In this document: positions 23,302-33,400 of the stretch, in pieces
Numbering within the stretch: the stretch's first letter is position 1
Layout of the letters: each line of letters opens with the position of its first letter
From: Candidatus Kerfeldbacteria bacterium
GTDB taxonomy: Bacteria > Patescibacteriota > Patescibacteriia > UBA9570 > XYC2-FULL-38-9
DNA length: 40,766 nucleotides
Assembly (NCBI GenBank): GCA_018500015.2
Contig: JAHBAR020000005.1
Location: 1-40,766 of the forward strand
Reading direction: 5' to 3'
The notes under the pieces: model-generated
Told to the model about the DNA's origin: nothing
The model's database searches: none
What the model saw: the letters and a program-made list of their open reading frames with translations, nothing else
Program-made: the position numbers and the translations under genes

Positions 23302-23529
23302 ATGAATCCAGAAGTTGCAAAACTTTTCGCAGCAGGTCTCGCAGTCGCTCTTGGTGGCGCTTTGCCAGCCCTTGGCCAGGCAATCATGGTAAAAGCATCC
23401 ATGGAAGCTGTCGGTCGTAACCCAGCAGTGAAAGATGACGTGTTCTCACGTATGATCATTGCTATGGCATTGACTGAATCCATCGCTATTTACTCATTGG
23501 TTATTGCCCTCCTTATCTTGTTCGTCTAG
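23302..23529 (+). CDS. atpE: ATP synthase Fo subunit c
   Basis: 75 aa, a helical hairpin with the loop VGRNPAVKDD (the conserved R-P loop). The ion-binding Glu59 lies in MALTESIAIYSLVIALLIL. Gln26 in helix 1 (PALGQAI), Ser60 next to Glu59, and Tyr64 match most ligands of known Na+-binding c-rings, while the Thr of EST is Ile61. Proton-type c subunits usually lack the Ser. Na+ coupling is therefore plausible but not proven. A small hairpin follows the gene. Confidence 0.95.
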   Translation: MNPEVAKLFAAGLAVALGGALPALGQAIMVKASMEAVGRNPAVKDDVFSRMIIAMALTESIAIYSLVIALLILFV

Positions 23530-23546
23530 CGGGTAGCCACGCTGGC

Positions 23547-23564
23547 CTTCTCTTCATTGAGAAG
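23547..23564 (+). other. hairpin between atpE and atpF
   Basis: cttctc (23547-23552) and gagaag (23559-23564) with a 6-nt loop, in a 75-nt gap that is long for this operon. It could protect or partly terminate the atpE message to raise c-subunit output; that is inference. Confidence 0.35.
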
Positions 23565-23604
23565 ATCAGACGGGTACTCACTACTCTACTTACCAACACT
23601 CTTT

Positions 23605-24096
23605 ATGGATAAACTCATCGCGGCATTAGGCATCAATCCAACAATTCTTGCAGCACAACTCTTCAACTTTGTTGTGCTCGTGTTTTTGCTTTATAAAGTT
23701 GGTTACAAGCCAATTTTAAAATTCGTGAACGAACGCACAGCAAAGATCGAAGAGGGATTGAAAAATGCTGAGGACGCTACAAAAGCTGTACAAGATGCTC
23801 AAGCTGAACAAGCTCGTGTGATTGAAGAAGCTCGCGCAGAAGGCCGCACCATCGTGGCTAGCGCTCGTGAAGCTGCTGAAAAACAAGCTACTGAAGTGCT
23901 CGAAAAGAATGCTGCACAGGTAGAAAATATGAAGAAAAAAGCTGAGGCCGATTTGCAAGCACTTCGTACACAGATGCTCAATGAAGTTCGCGCTGAAGCT
24001 TCAGGGTTAGTTTTTTCAATTGCTGAAAAAGTATTGAAGGAAAAAGTTACGTCGTCTGAAGACAAAAAAATTGTTGAGAAGTATTTGGAGAAATAA
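23605..24096 (+). CDS. atpF: ATP synthase Fo subunit b
   Basis: 163 aa from the ATG at 23605 (MDKLIAALGINPTILAAQLFNF); the 16 residues added by the track precede the natural membrane anchor. One N-terminal membrane helix (LFNFVVLVFLLYKVGY) is followed by a long charged coiled-coil rich in Ala, Glu and Lys (AQAEQARVIEEARAEGRTIV) that forms the peripheral stalk. Ends GLVFSIAEKVLKEKV, typical of the family. Confidence 0.93.
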   Translation: MDKLIAALGINPTILAAQLFNFVVLVFLLYKVGYKPILKFVNERTAKIEEGLKNAEDATKAVQDAQAEQARVIEEARAEGRTIVASAREAAEKQATEVLEKNAAQVENMKKKAEADLQALRTQMLNEVRAEASGLVFSIAEKVLKEKVTSSEDKKIVEKYLEK

Positions 24097-24098
24097 AT

Positions 24099-24491
24099 AT
24101 GAAGATCACTGCCGCACAATATGCGCAGAGTTGGTATCAGATCTTACGCGAAAGTAAAGATCGAGATGCCGCTCTGAAACAGCTTCTCGACCACCTGCAT
24201 GTGACTGGTAAGCTCAAACTCCTTCCTGAAATCGTCCGCCTGATTGGTGAGATTGAACAAAAGGAAACGGGTATGACAAAAGTTACCATCACCAGTGCTC
24301 ACGAGCTCAGCAAAGCAATCATCGAAGAGCTTCTCCAAAAAACGCTCGGGCACGCAAAAGCAGATGTTGCAACACTCATCGAACCAGAGCTTATCGGAGG
24401 AGCGAGAGTGCGAACGCAAGACGAACAATGGGATCTCTCAGTTCACGGACAGCTCAACGCAATGAAGAATCAAGTTATTAACAATCACTAA
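24099..24491 (+). CDS. atpH: ATP synthase F1 subunit delta (short form)
   Basis: 130 aa; usual delta is about 175-180. The C-terminal part is clear ([30 protein letters not shown], the counterpart of P.LIGG...R.....D.S....L). The N-terminal helical bundle that caps F1 is reduced to roughly 60 residues ([15 protein letters not shown]...). It links F1 to the peripheral stalk. The frame is intact, so the shortening looks real rather than a frameshift. Confidence 0.85.
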   Translation: MKITAAQYAQSWYQILRESKDRDAALKQLLDHLHVTGKLKLLPEIVRLIGEIEQKETGMTKVTITSAHELSKAIIEELLQKTLGHAKADVATLIEPELIGGARVRTQDEQWDLSVHGQLNAMKNQVINNH

Positions 24492-24495
24492 TCAT

Positions 24496-26019
24496 ATGGC
24501 AGCTTCGAACGAATCAATTGTAGGATACCTTCAGCAAAAAATTGCAGAATACACTACATCCATCAAAAAAGAAGAAGTCGGCACAGTTGTTGAAGTGTCA
24601 GACGGCATCGTGAAGGCAACTGGCCTTGCTTCAGTGCGCTCATACGAAATGGTGAAATTTGAAAACGATGTTTTGGGTGTTGTGCTCAACCTTGAAGAAG
24701 GCATTGTTGGTATTATGGTCATGGGCGACTACACAGGCATCCGCGAAGGCATGTCGATCTCTTCGATGAACAAAATTTTGGAAGTTCCAGTTGGCGAGGC
24801 GCTGATCGGTCGCGTTGTTGATGCCCTTGGCAATCCAAAAGATGGCAAAGGCGCAATCACAACAAAGAAAACCAACCCAATGGAACGCATTGCTCCTGGT
24901 GTCATGACTCGTAAGTCTGTGCACCAACCAATGCAAACAGGTATCAAATCAATCGATGCGATGATCCCAATTGGTCGTGGCCAACGCGAACTCATCATTG
25001 GTGATCGCCAAACAGGTAAAACTGCTGTTGCAATCGACACCATTTTGAACCAAAAGGGTCAAAACATGATTTGTATCTATGTTGCAATCGGTCAAAAGGA
25101 AAACAAAGTCGCTCAGCTCGTGAATAAACTCCAAGCTGCAGGAGCTATGGACTACACGATTGTTGTTTCTGCAACTTCTTCTGAACCTGCAGCACTTAAC
25201 TTCTTAGCTCCATACGCAGGTGCTGCTATGGGCGAATACTTCATGGACAACGGCAAAGATGCCCTCATTATCTATGACGATCTTTCAAAGCACGCTGTTG
25301 CGTACCGTCACATTTCCCTCATCCTTCGTCGTCCACCGGGTCGCGAAGCATATCCTGGCGATGTCTTCTACCTCCACTCTCGCCTTCTTGAACGCGCTGC
25401 AAAACTCAACGAAGACAACGGCGGCGGCTCGATGACTGCATTGCCTATCATCGAAACTCAGGCAAACGATATTTCCGCGTACATTCCAACCAACGTGATC
25501 TCTATTACAGATGGTCAGATTTTCTTGGAAACAGCACTGTTCAACAAAGGTTTCCGTCCAGCTATCAACGTCGGCTTCTCTGTGTCTCGTGTCGGTGGTA
25601 GTGCACAAATTAAAGCGATGAAGAAAGTGTCTGGCAACTTGCGTTTGGGCCTCGCTCAATACCGTGAGCTCGAGGCGTTTGCTCAATTTGGTTCTGACTT
25701 GGATGAGTCGACAAAGAAACAGATTGAACGCGGACGTCGTTTGGAAGAGTTGCTCAAACAAGCACAATACCAACCATACGCTGTTGAAAAGCAAGTGGTA
25801 CAAATCTACGTCACAGGCAACGGCCACTTCGATGATCTTACTGTCGCAGCTATCCGCCCAGCATCTGACGCGCTCATCACCTTCATCGAAAACCAAGCAC
25901 CTGAATTGCTTGAAAAGATTGCAAAAGATAAAGAGTTCGACGGTGCTTGGGAAGACACTCTCAAATCAACTGTTACTGACTTTAAAAAGACTCTTGATAA
26001 ATCACAGTTCGTCGCATAA
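24496..26019 (+). CDS. atpA: ATP synthase F1 subunit alpha
   Basis: 507 aa. Non-catalytic nucleotide-binding subunit with the P-loop [46 protein letters not shown], and the C-terminal [27 protein letters not shown] signature. It alternates with beta in the F1 hexamer. 4 nt after atpH. Confidence 0.98.
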   Translation: MAASNESIVGYLQQKIAEYTTSIKKEEVGTVVEVSDGIVKATGLASVRSYEMVKFENDVLGVVLNLEEGIVGIMVMGDYTGIREGMSISSMNKILEVPVGEALIGRVVDALGNPKDGKGAITTKKTNPMERIAPGVMTRKSVHQPMQTGIKSIDAMIPIGRGQRELIIGDRQTGKTAVAIDTILNQKGQNMICIYVAIGQKENKVAQLVNKLQAAGAMDYTIVVSATSSEPAALNFLAPYAGAAMGEYFMDNGKDALIIYDDLSKHAVAYRHISLILRRPPGREAYPGDVFYLHSRLLERAAKLNEDNGGGSMTALPIIETQANDISAYIPTNVISITDGQIFLETALFNKGFRPAINVGFSVSRVGGSAQIKAMKKVSGNLRLGLAQYRELEAFAQFGSDLDESTKKQIERGRRLEELLKQAQYQPYAVEKQVVQIYVTGNGHFDDLTVAAIRPASDALITFIENQAPELLEKIAKDKEFDGAWEDTLKSTVTDFKKTLDKSQFVA

Positions 26020-26039
26020 CGCGTTGATGCCCTACCTCT

Positions 26040-26984
26040 ATGGCACAAGCCAAAGAAATTAAACAACGGATCAAATCCATCAAAAACACCCAAAAAACCA
26101 CGAAAGCGATGGAGTTGGTTTCAGGTGCAAAAATGCGCAAAGCCGTTGTTGGTGCTGTCAGCTCTCGAACTTACTCAATGCTCGCTTGGGGCATTGTTGA
26201 GCGCTTGATGCAGTATGTCGACACCACACAATATGCTCACGTGCGCTCTTTTTTTGAAGCACGCGAGATTGAAACCGGCAAAAAAACTCGCACGACCCTT
26301 GTGATGTTCAGCTCTAACCGTGGACTCTGTGGTGCCTTCAACTCCAACCTCGCAAAGATGGTTGCATCTTACGTAAGCACTCACCCGCAAGAAGAGGTTA
26401 CGCTTATCTGTGTCGGAAAAAAGGGTGCGGCGAAATTACTCGCTCGTGGCATACAACCTACTGAAGTATATGAGAAAAAAGATTCGGCGTTGAGTGACGA
26501 ATCGGTTCGCACGTTAGCACAGCAACTCTATCAACACTACAAGGCTGAACAGACAGACAAGGTGCTGATTGCATACACCGATTTCAAATCAGCGATTGCT
26601 CAAAATCCGGTAGTCAAACAACTCTACCCCATCGTAGCCTCAGATTCCATCTCAGATCTCATTGAAGACCTGACACCAGAAGAACAACAGCGACGACATA
26701 TGAAAAGGCTCTCAGACGCGCCGCCAGCGGACTACATCTACGAACCTACCGGCCTCTCAATCCTGGAATACCTTGTCCCGCGAATCGCTGAAGTCCAGCT
26801 TTACCAAGCCCTCCTCGAAAGCAACGCATCAGAACATAGTAGTCGTATGATCGCCATGAAAAATGCATCAGACGCTGCAAAAGAGATGGGTCAGCAGTTG
26901 CTCCTCGAGTTCAATAGAGCTCGTCAGGCAAGTATCACCAAAGAAATCGCAGAAATTACTGCGGGCTCAGCGGCGGTTTCATAG
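26040..26984 (+). CDS. atpG: ATP synthase F1 subunit gamma
   Basis: 314 aa, slightly longer than usual (about 285-295). N-terminal helix KEIKQRIKSIKNTQKTTKAMELVSGAKMRKA and C-terminal helix SEHSSRMIAMKNASDAAKEM form the rotor axle; MFSSNRGLCGAFNSNL is the family core motif. Extra residues lie in the middle (around DLTPEEQQRRHMKRLSDAPP). Confidence 0.96.
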   Translation: MAQAKEIKQRIKSIKNTQKTTKAMELVSGAKMRKAVVGAVSSRTYSMLAWGIVERLMQYVDTTQYAHVRSFFEAREIETGKKTRTTLVMFSSNRGLCGAFNSNLAKMVASYVSTHPQEEVTLICVGKKGAAKLLARGIQPTEVYEKKDSALSDESVRTLAQQLYQHYKAEQTDKVLIAYTDFKSAIAQNPVVKQLYPIVASDSISDLIEDLTPEEQQRRHMKRLSDAPPADYIYEPTGLSILEYLVPRIAEVQLYQALLESNASEHSSRMIAMKNASDAAKEMGQQLLLEFNRARQASITKEIAEITAGSAAVS

Positions 26985-26990
26985 AACTAA

Positions 26991-28370
<1,380 letters not shown>

Positions 28371-28379
28371 TACCAAAGT

Positions 28380-28802
28380 ATGAGCACTCGCCTTCATCTA
28401 CAACTTGTGACACCTACGGGCACGCTCATGGATCGTGAAGTAGATAGCGTGACATTGCCAACTCGCGTTGGAGAAATCACCATCCTTCCAGATCATGCGC
28501 CTCTTGTTTCTGTCCTTTCAGCTGGTGAAGCTACAATCGCCGACGGCTCTTCAAAAACACCTTTTGTTGTTGCTGGTGGCGTTGTTGAGGTGTTCCAAAA
28601 TACCGTTGCTGTTCTTGCCGATACAGCTGAGGAACCGACGGCCATTGATGTGAAGGCAGCAGAAGAAAATGCTAAAAAGCTTGCGGCAAAAATCGCAGCC
28701 GAGCCTGTGATGGATAGTGCCGTATACGCAGCGCTGCTCAATGATCTTGATCGTGAACGAGCAAAGATCAACATCGGTAAAAAGTGGCAAAAAATACAAT
28801 AG
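28380..28802 (+). CDS. atpC: ATP synthase F1 subunit epsilon
   Basis: 140 aa. N-terminal beta-sandwich (LHLQLVTPTGTLMDREVDSVTLPTRVGEITILPDHAPLVSVL) with the family signature G..TILP.HAP, then a C-terminal helical pair (AAEENAKKLAAKI...LNDLDRERAKINIGKKW) that can inhibit rotation. Last gene of the operon. Confidence 0.96.
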   Translation: MSTRLHLQLVTPTGTLMDREVDSVTLPTRVGEITILPDHAPLVSVLSAGEATIADGSSKTPFVVAGGVVEVFQNTVAVLADTAEEPTAIDVKAAEENAKKLAAKIAAEPVMDSAVYAALLNDLDRERAKINIGKKWQKIQ

Positions 28803-28809
28803 TCTAAAA

Positions 28810-28829
28810 ACGCCCAAGTGGGCGTCTTT
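28810..28829 (+). terminator. terminator of the ATP synthase operon
   Basis: acgccc (28810-28815), loop aagt, gggcgt (28820-28825), then ctttaa; 8 nt after the atpC stop. Rather short T-run; the palindrome cluster that follows may add to termination. Confidence 0.75.
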
Positions 28830-28835
28830 AATAAC

Positions 28836-28950
28836 AACAAGATTGCTTCGCTTCCTGCCTGCCGGCAGGCAGGCGCTCGCAATGACAGCCTGTTGTCATT
28901 GCGAGGAGACACGTCGCTCGCGAGCGACGTGTCGACGCGGCAATCTTGTT
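28836..28950. repeat. 115-bp cloverleaf-like palindromic element
   Basis: Outer arms aacaagattgc (28836-28846) and gcaatcttgtt (28940-28950) are perfect inverted repeats. Inside are three hairpins: a 20-bp perfect palindrome cctgcctgcc/ggcaggcagg (28854-28873), a 12-bp stem ctcgcaatgaca/tgtcattgcgag (28876-28905) and a 26-bp perfect palindrome (28908-28933, half-site gacacgtcgctcg). The TGTCATTGCGAG...GCAATCTT part resembles a dispersed repeat found in many bacterial genomes. It lies between convergent genes, 2 nt from the stop of the next one. No coding content. Confidence 0.85.
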
Positions 28951-28951
28951 G

Positions 28952-29635
28952 CTATGTTCGTTTTATCACAATCTCTTGCTGTTGCCGCACTTTTAGAATC
29001 GTACCCTCAGCGATTACGCCACGGACAAGAGCGAGAGGGTAGATGATCGATTGTTTGCCAACGATAGTTCCAGGGTTAAGCACTGCATGCGCACCAATTT
29101 CTACACCGTCCCCAATGATTGCGCCAAACTTTGTTAAGCCTGTCTTGTGGGTCCCATGAAGTGTTGTTACAGAAATCTCAGATGGTGGAGTTTTCAAGTT
29201 AGACAATACAACGCTCGCACCTAAGTGCACGCCATTACCTAACACTGAGTCACCAACATAATTAAAATGAGGGACGGCAACATCATTGAGTAGGACGCTA
29301 TTTTTTATTTCCGTACTATTCCCTATCATGCAATTTTTTCCGATGATAACATTACCGCGAATATAGGCACCAGTACGCACATGGCTTCCTTCACCAATAA
29401 TAGCAGGTCCATGAATCACTACTCCGGGTTCGATGGTAACATGTTGCCCAATAATAATTCTATCGCCTATATATGCCGCATGAGAAACGTCAGACTGAAT
29501 TGTTGAAGAGTCTACAGCGAAGTCTAAGTATTCGGAAATAATTGGTAAAATTTCCCACACATAATCTATACCATCAAAAATGCTTGCATGAGCGTAATCA
29601 GAAAGGTCAAAAAATTCACTTGGCGCGAAAGACAT
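28952..29635 (-). CDS. left-handed beta-helix (hexapeptide-repeat) acyltransferase-like protein
   Basis: 227 aa built mostly of hexapeptide turns: YIGDRIIIGQHVTIEPGVVIHGPAIIGEGSHVRTGAYIRGNVIIGKNCMIGNSTEIKNSVLL, then FGAIIGDGVEIGAHAVLNPGTIVGKQSIIYP. This matches the C-terminal domain of GlmU/sugar-phosphate nucleotidylyltransferases, but the N-terminal nucleotidyltransferase part is missing; only about 45 non-repeat residues precede the helix. It may be a stand-alone acetyltransferase for sugar nucleotides. Last gene of a long minus-strand run. Confidence 0.8.
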   Translation of the reverse strand: MSFAPSEFFDLSDYAHASIFDGIDYVWEILPIISEYLDFAVDSSTIQSDVSHAAYIGDRIIIGQHVTIEPGVVIHGPAIIGEGSHVRTGAYIRGNVIIGKNCMIGNSTEIKNSVLLNDVAVPHFNYVGDSVLGNGVHLGASVVLSNLKTPPSEISVTTLHGTHKTGLTKFGAIIGDGVEIGAHAVLNPGTIVGKQSIIYPLALVRGVIAEGTILKVRQQQEIVIKRT

Positions 29636-29640
29636 ATACT

Positions 29641-30591
29641 TTATTCTATCATGGTTTCTTCCATGCGGTCGACACGTTCAATTTTCTCCGCAAGTTTTAC
29701 GTAGTCTACAGATACTTTATCCATCGCTGTTTTTGTGTGGTTTACATGTGATTGTAATGTTTGCATCACCTCACCTAAACGCTCTGCATCCTTTTTTACA
29801 CCATGAATCGTTCCCATAATCTCTTTCGCCATTTTATTGAGGTTTTTTCCCTGCATACCCATCAAGATAACGCGCAAAAAGTAAAATAATGAGTTTGGCG
29901 AAACAAACATCACCTTCTTTTCTGCACCAACAAGATGAAGTTCGGCATCATTTCGGATAATTTCGTAGTACACAGCCTCAGAAGGAATATACATTACAGC
30001 AAAATCAACAGTGCCTTGATCAGGAAGAATATATTTTTTTGCAATGTCGTTAATGTGTTTTTTGACATCTTTCAAAAACTCTTTTGTATAACGTTCCCTC
30101 CCCTCTTCAGTTTCCTCGCTCGCAAGACGCTGATAATTTTCCATTGGGAACTTTGAATCAAGAGGGATAATCCCCTCTTCTGTGCGTACAATTGCATCAA
30201 CAATTTGTCCTTCGCGAAAACGAAATTGTGTATCGTATAGGCTTTTTGGAAAGTTCTGCTCAAGCATTTGCTCCAAGACATGCTCACCAATGTTTCCGCG
30301 CAATTTTGGACTTTGTAAAAGCTTTTGCAAGCCCTGCATGCTACGTCCAATCTCCTGCATCTGACCGATTTCTTTGCTTACACCACCAATGACCTGAGCT
30401 GCTTTATCCAAGCGCTCATTTAAACGATTAGACACATTGTCTAAACGCTCCTGCATTCCATGCACGTTTTGATTCAGCAATACAAATCCTTGATCATTAT
30501 TATTTTTACTCTTAATATCTCGCAGCGCAATAAAAATAACAACGTTGAAAATAAGAACACCGATAATAATGATAATAAGTATAATATCCAT
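29641..30591 (-). CDS. rmuC: RmuC-family protein (DNA recombination limiting factor)
   Basis: 316 aa, shorter than E. coli RmuC. An N-terminal membrane helix (DIILIIIIIGVLIFNVVIFIAL), then a coiled-coil (about 40-95) and the RmuC core LLQSPKLRGNIGEHVLEQMLEQNFPKSLYDTQFRF and EGIIPLDSKFPMENYQRL, YVILPDQGTVDFAVMYIPSEAVYYEII. The core resembles restriction-endonuclease folds, and the family limits inverted-repeat rearrangements. 2 nt before tatD on the transcript order. Confidence 0.9.
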   Translation of the reverse strand: MDIILIIIIIGVLIFNVVIFIALRDIKSKNNNDQGFVLLNQNVHGMQERLDNVSNRLNERLDKAAQVIGGVSKEIGQMQEIGRSMQGLQKLLQSPKLRGNIGEHVLEQMLEQNFPKSLYDTQFRFREGQIVDAIVRTEEGIIPLDSKFPMENYQRLASEETEEGRERYTKEFLKDVKKHINDIAKKYILPDQGTVDFAVMYIPSEAVYYEIIRNDAELHLVGAEKKVMFVSPNSLFYFLRVILMGMQGKNLNKMAKEIMGTIHGVKKDAERLGEVMQTLQSHVNHTKTAMDKVSVDYVKLAEKIERVDRMEETMIE

Positions 30592-30593
30592 AA

Positions 30594-31466
30594 TTATTCA
30601 ATAACTTTTTCTAAGTTAAACGCTGTATACGCATTGCGGGTCGTTTGCTCAACAACCTTTTCGTACGAGACCTTTTTGACCTCAGCAATGGTTTTTGCCA
30701 CTTCACGCACATATGCAGGTTCATTACGCTTACCTCTATACGCTTGTGGAGCGAGGTATGGACTATCTGTTTCAAGTAAAATGCGATCAAGCGGCACAAC
30801 CTCAACAACATCACGCAGTAATTGCGCATTTGGAAATGTAATGATTCCTGTAAAGCCGACGTATAAACCAAGATCAAGAATTTTCTTTACCTGCGGAATA
30901 CTGCCGGTAAAGCAATGCATTGTACCTCGGACATCTTCACCAAAATCTTTTACTATATCCACGAATTCATCGTACGCATCTCTACAATGAAAAATATGGG
31001 GCAGATTCACTTCACGTGCGAATCCGAGAATTTCATACAATGTTTCTTTTTGAAGTTGAACGTACTGCTCAGTAGTTGTCGTCTCTGATCTAAAATCCTC
31101 AAGATGATAAAAATCCAATCCTGACTCTCCTACTGCAACTACTTTTTTACTTTGCGCGAGCTCATGATACAAGCGCTTATCAAAACCTTCTTGCTTCGTG
31201 GTAAAAGAATACTCCTTCCCGTCAAATTTTGATGTTTCAGTAATATCTTTTGCCAAATGAATGGGATGAATACCAATACTCGCAACCATACCTTTCCCTA
31301 CTTTTTCAGCAATCTCAACACTACGCTTACTCGTTTCATAATTGGTACCAACATTAATCATCCACACATCTTGCCCGAGCGCACGATCAATCACCTCCTG
31401 ATGATCAAGATCAAAAGCGTGAAAATTGACATGACAATGAGTATCAATCAACTTCATCGGTGTCAT
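30594..31466 (-). CDS. tatD: TatD-family metal-dependent DNase
   Basis: 290 aa. The metal-binding amidohydrolase pattern is complete: LIDTHCHVNF, VAVGESGLDFYHLE, LPHIFHCRDAYDEF, GTMHCFTGSIPQVKKIL and ILLETDSPYLAPQAYRGKRNEP. The family has 3'-5' DNase/RNase activity. The start at 31466 overlaps the end of the CvpA-like gene (ATGA), which supports it over the internal ATG three codons later. Confidence 0.95.
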   Translation of the reverse strand: MTPMKLIDTHCHVNFHAFDLDHQEVIDRALGQDVWMINVGTNYETSKRSVEIAEKVGKGMVASIGIHPIHLAKDITETSKFDGKEYSFTTKQEGFDKRLYHELAQSKKVVAVGESGLDFYHLEDFRSETTTTEQYVQLQKETLYEILGFAREVNLPHIFHCRDAYDEFVDIVKDFGEDVRGTMHCFTGSIPQVKKILDLGLYVGFTGIITFPNAQLLRDVVEVVPLDRILLETDSPYLAPQAYRGKRNEPAYVREVAKTIAEVKKVSYEKVVEQTTRNAYTAFNLEKVIE

Positions 31467-31960
31467 GGATTCAGTACCTTATCTTTGAGGGTCTGGGCAA
31501 TAAGTGGCAAGAAGAGTAGTGAAAAATGATTAATATTACGAGCGAGGAATGAGTTATTAATGACATCTACCATGTGATTATTGTCTGCAAACGTACTCGC
31601 CAACCAGAACACGACACTCAAAATGATACAGGAGAGTATAAGGCTGACAATTGCGCCAGCAATACGGTTTGCAAGTCCTACAAAAGGGATCCATTTTGCA
31701 ACGGAAAACATACGATCAACCCCTAAGGCAAGCATTCCAGCAACATGGCTCACAAGGGTCACCAGAACAAGAAAAGTGGTAATAAGTGACCACACTCCTG
31801 AACCAAACCACGACGCAACCGTGCTTGTATATTTAGTAGTTAAGTATAGTCCAAATAGTGTTGCAACAAGTGAGGTTACTTTGTAAAAAAAACCCAACTT
31901 AAACCCTGAGAGCGCTGATGAAGCGAGCCAGATGATGAGGATGATGTCGAGCCAGTTCAT
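31463..31960 (-). CDS. CvpA-family membrane protein
   Basis: 165 aa with four hydrophobic segments: WLDIILIIWLASSALSGFKLGFF (the family opening D...I.......G...G), VTSLVATLFGLYLTT, WSLITTFLVLVTLVSHVAGMLAL and AGAIVSLILSCIILSVVFWLA. CvpA was first linked to colicin V production; its normal role is unclear and it may be tied to envelope functions. It overlaps tatD by 4 nt. Confidence 0.85.
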   Translation of the reverse strand: MNWLDIILIIWLASSALSGFKLGFFYKVTSLVATLFGLYLTTKYTSTVASWFGSGVWSLITTFLVLVTLVSHVAGMLALGVDRMFSVAKWIPFVGLANRIAGAIVSLILSCIILSVVFWLASTFADNNHMVDVINNSFLARNINHFSLLFLPLIAQTLKDKVLNP

Positions 31961-31970
31961 ATGTATTTGT

Positions 31971-33398
31971 TTATGATAATCGAGGGAATAATGGATTCAT
32001 TTTAGTGATATGTGAAGAATCCTTCAACTGTCCCAAAATATTCTGGGAAGTTATAGGCATAAACGATTCCAGCGCTTTTGCGACTTCAATGAGTTTGTAG
32101 TACCAATGACCGAGCGCTTTTTTTGTAGCATCAGGTTCTGTTTCAATACTTTTCCATGGTTGCATCTGCTCAATATCTTGATTGACATTAGTGATATGGA
32201 TCCAAACTTCAGCAAGTGCTCCTGAGTAATCATAACTCATCACGTGCCGTTCAATCGCAATCTCAGGGCCATCAACTGAAACTTCAGGCACAACACCGCC
32301 ACAGTATTTTTCAATCATATTTGTCACACGCGAGCATAAATTCCCTAAACCATTTGCCAAATGTGCAGTGTACATTTCACGTAAACGCTCTTCTGAAAAA
32401 TCACCATCGTTTTGCATTGCAATTTGGCTAAGCAAAAAATAGCGAACAGTATCCACGCCATATTTTTCAACAAGAGCAAATGGATCTACGACATTGCCTA
32501 CTGATTTACTCATCTTTTGACCATCAACCGTAATGTGTCCATGAACAGCAATATGCTTTGGCGCTGGTAATCCAAGCGCAATACACATCCCTAAGAACAT
32601 GACTGAATGGAAACGGTTAATATCTTTCCCTACAAAAATACTATCTACTGGCCACCATTTTTGAAAATCTTCTACACCGTAGTGTGTGACCGTAAAATAA
32701 TTCATCAACGCCTCAAACCAGACATACATCACCTGTGAGTCGTCGTTCGGTACTGCAATTCCCCATCCGATCTTTTCCTTTTCACGCGTAATAGAGACAT
32801 CTTCAAGACCGCGTTTTACAAACTCTTTCATTTCAGAAAAACGATATTCAGGAATAACAAATTCAGGATGCAGATGAAAATACCCTTCAATACTGGTTTG
32901 AAGTTTTGAAAGGAGAAAAAAATAGTTCTCTTCAGCAGTATGTTGAATTTCAAGTGTTGGATGATCTGGGCATTTTCCGTCAACAAGATCTTTTTCAGTT
33001 TTAAATGCCTCACATCCTACACAATATAACCCTTCATAGCGACGCTTCTCGACATAGCCGCGTTCCATGAGAATATTCCATAGCGCTTGCGCAACTTTTT
33101 CGTGTCTAGGCTCTGTTGTGCGAACAAAATCAGTATGTGATATTAATAGGACAGTGCAGAGCTGCTTAAAACGCTCTGCGTAGACGTTGGTTTGTTCAAG
33201 TGGCGTACGATTATTTTTTGCAGCAGCCTGTGCAATTTTCAAACCATGCTCATCTGTTCCTGTACCAAATAGCACTTCGTGTTCGCGTGTGCGTAAAAAA
33301 CGAGCGCGGACATCGGCATACAACAGCTCAAGAGCAAAGCCAATATGTGGATCGGCATTAACATACGGAATGGATGTTGCAATTGCAATGGGCTTCAT
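31971..33398 (-). CDS. metG: methionyl-tRNA synthetase
   Basis: 475 aa. Class I synthetase: the HIGH-type signature is ADPHIGFALE, KMSKS-type is GQKMSKSVGN, and the zinc-knuckle region is GLYCVGCEAFKTEKDLVDGKCPDH. FGTGTDEHGLKIAQAA is the family core. It ends after the anticodon-binding helices without the C-terminal tRNA-binding domain of longer MetRS. 2 nt after the permease gene. Confidence 0.97.
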   Translation of the reverse strand: MKPIAIATSIPYVNADPHIGFALELLYADVRARFLRTREHEVLFGTGTDEHGLKIAQAAAKNNRTPLEQTNVYAERFKQLCTVLLISHTDFVRTTEPRHEKVAQALWNILMERGYVEKRRYEGLYCVGCEAFKTEKDLVDGKCPDHPTLEIQHTAEENYFFLLSKLQTSIEGYFHLHPEFVIPEYRFSEMKEFVKRGLEDVSITREKEKIGWGIAVPNDDSQVMYVWFEALMNYFTVTHYGVEDFQKWWPVDSIFVGKDINRFHSVMFLGMCIALGLPAPKHIAVHGHITVDGQKMSKSVGNVVDPFALVEKYGVDTVRYFLLSQIAMQNDGDFSEERLREMYTAHLANGLGNLCSRVTNMIEKYCGGVVPEVSVDGPEIAIERHVMSYDYSGALAEVWIHITNVNQDIEQMQPWKSIETEPDATKKALGHWYYKLIEVAKALESFMPITSQNILGQLKDSSHITKMNPLFPRLS

Positions 33399-33400
33399 AA

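Noticed and set aside
25285-25896. 203-aa minus-strand ORF opposite atpA
   Set aside because: Shadow of atpA; no family features.
28717-29046. 109-aa and 74-aa ORFs across the cloverleaf element
   Set aside because: They translate palindromic repeat DNA and overlap atpC and the convergent gene in other frames.
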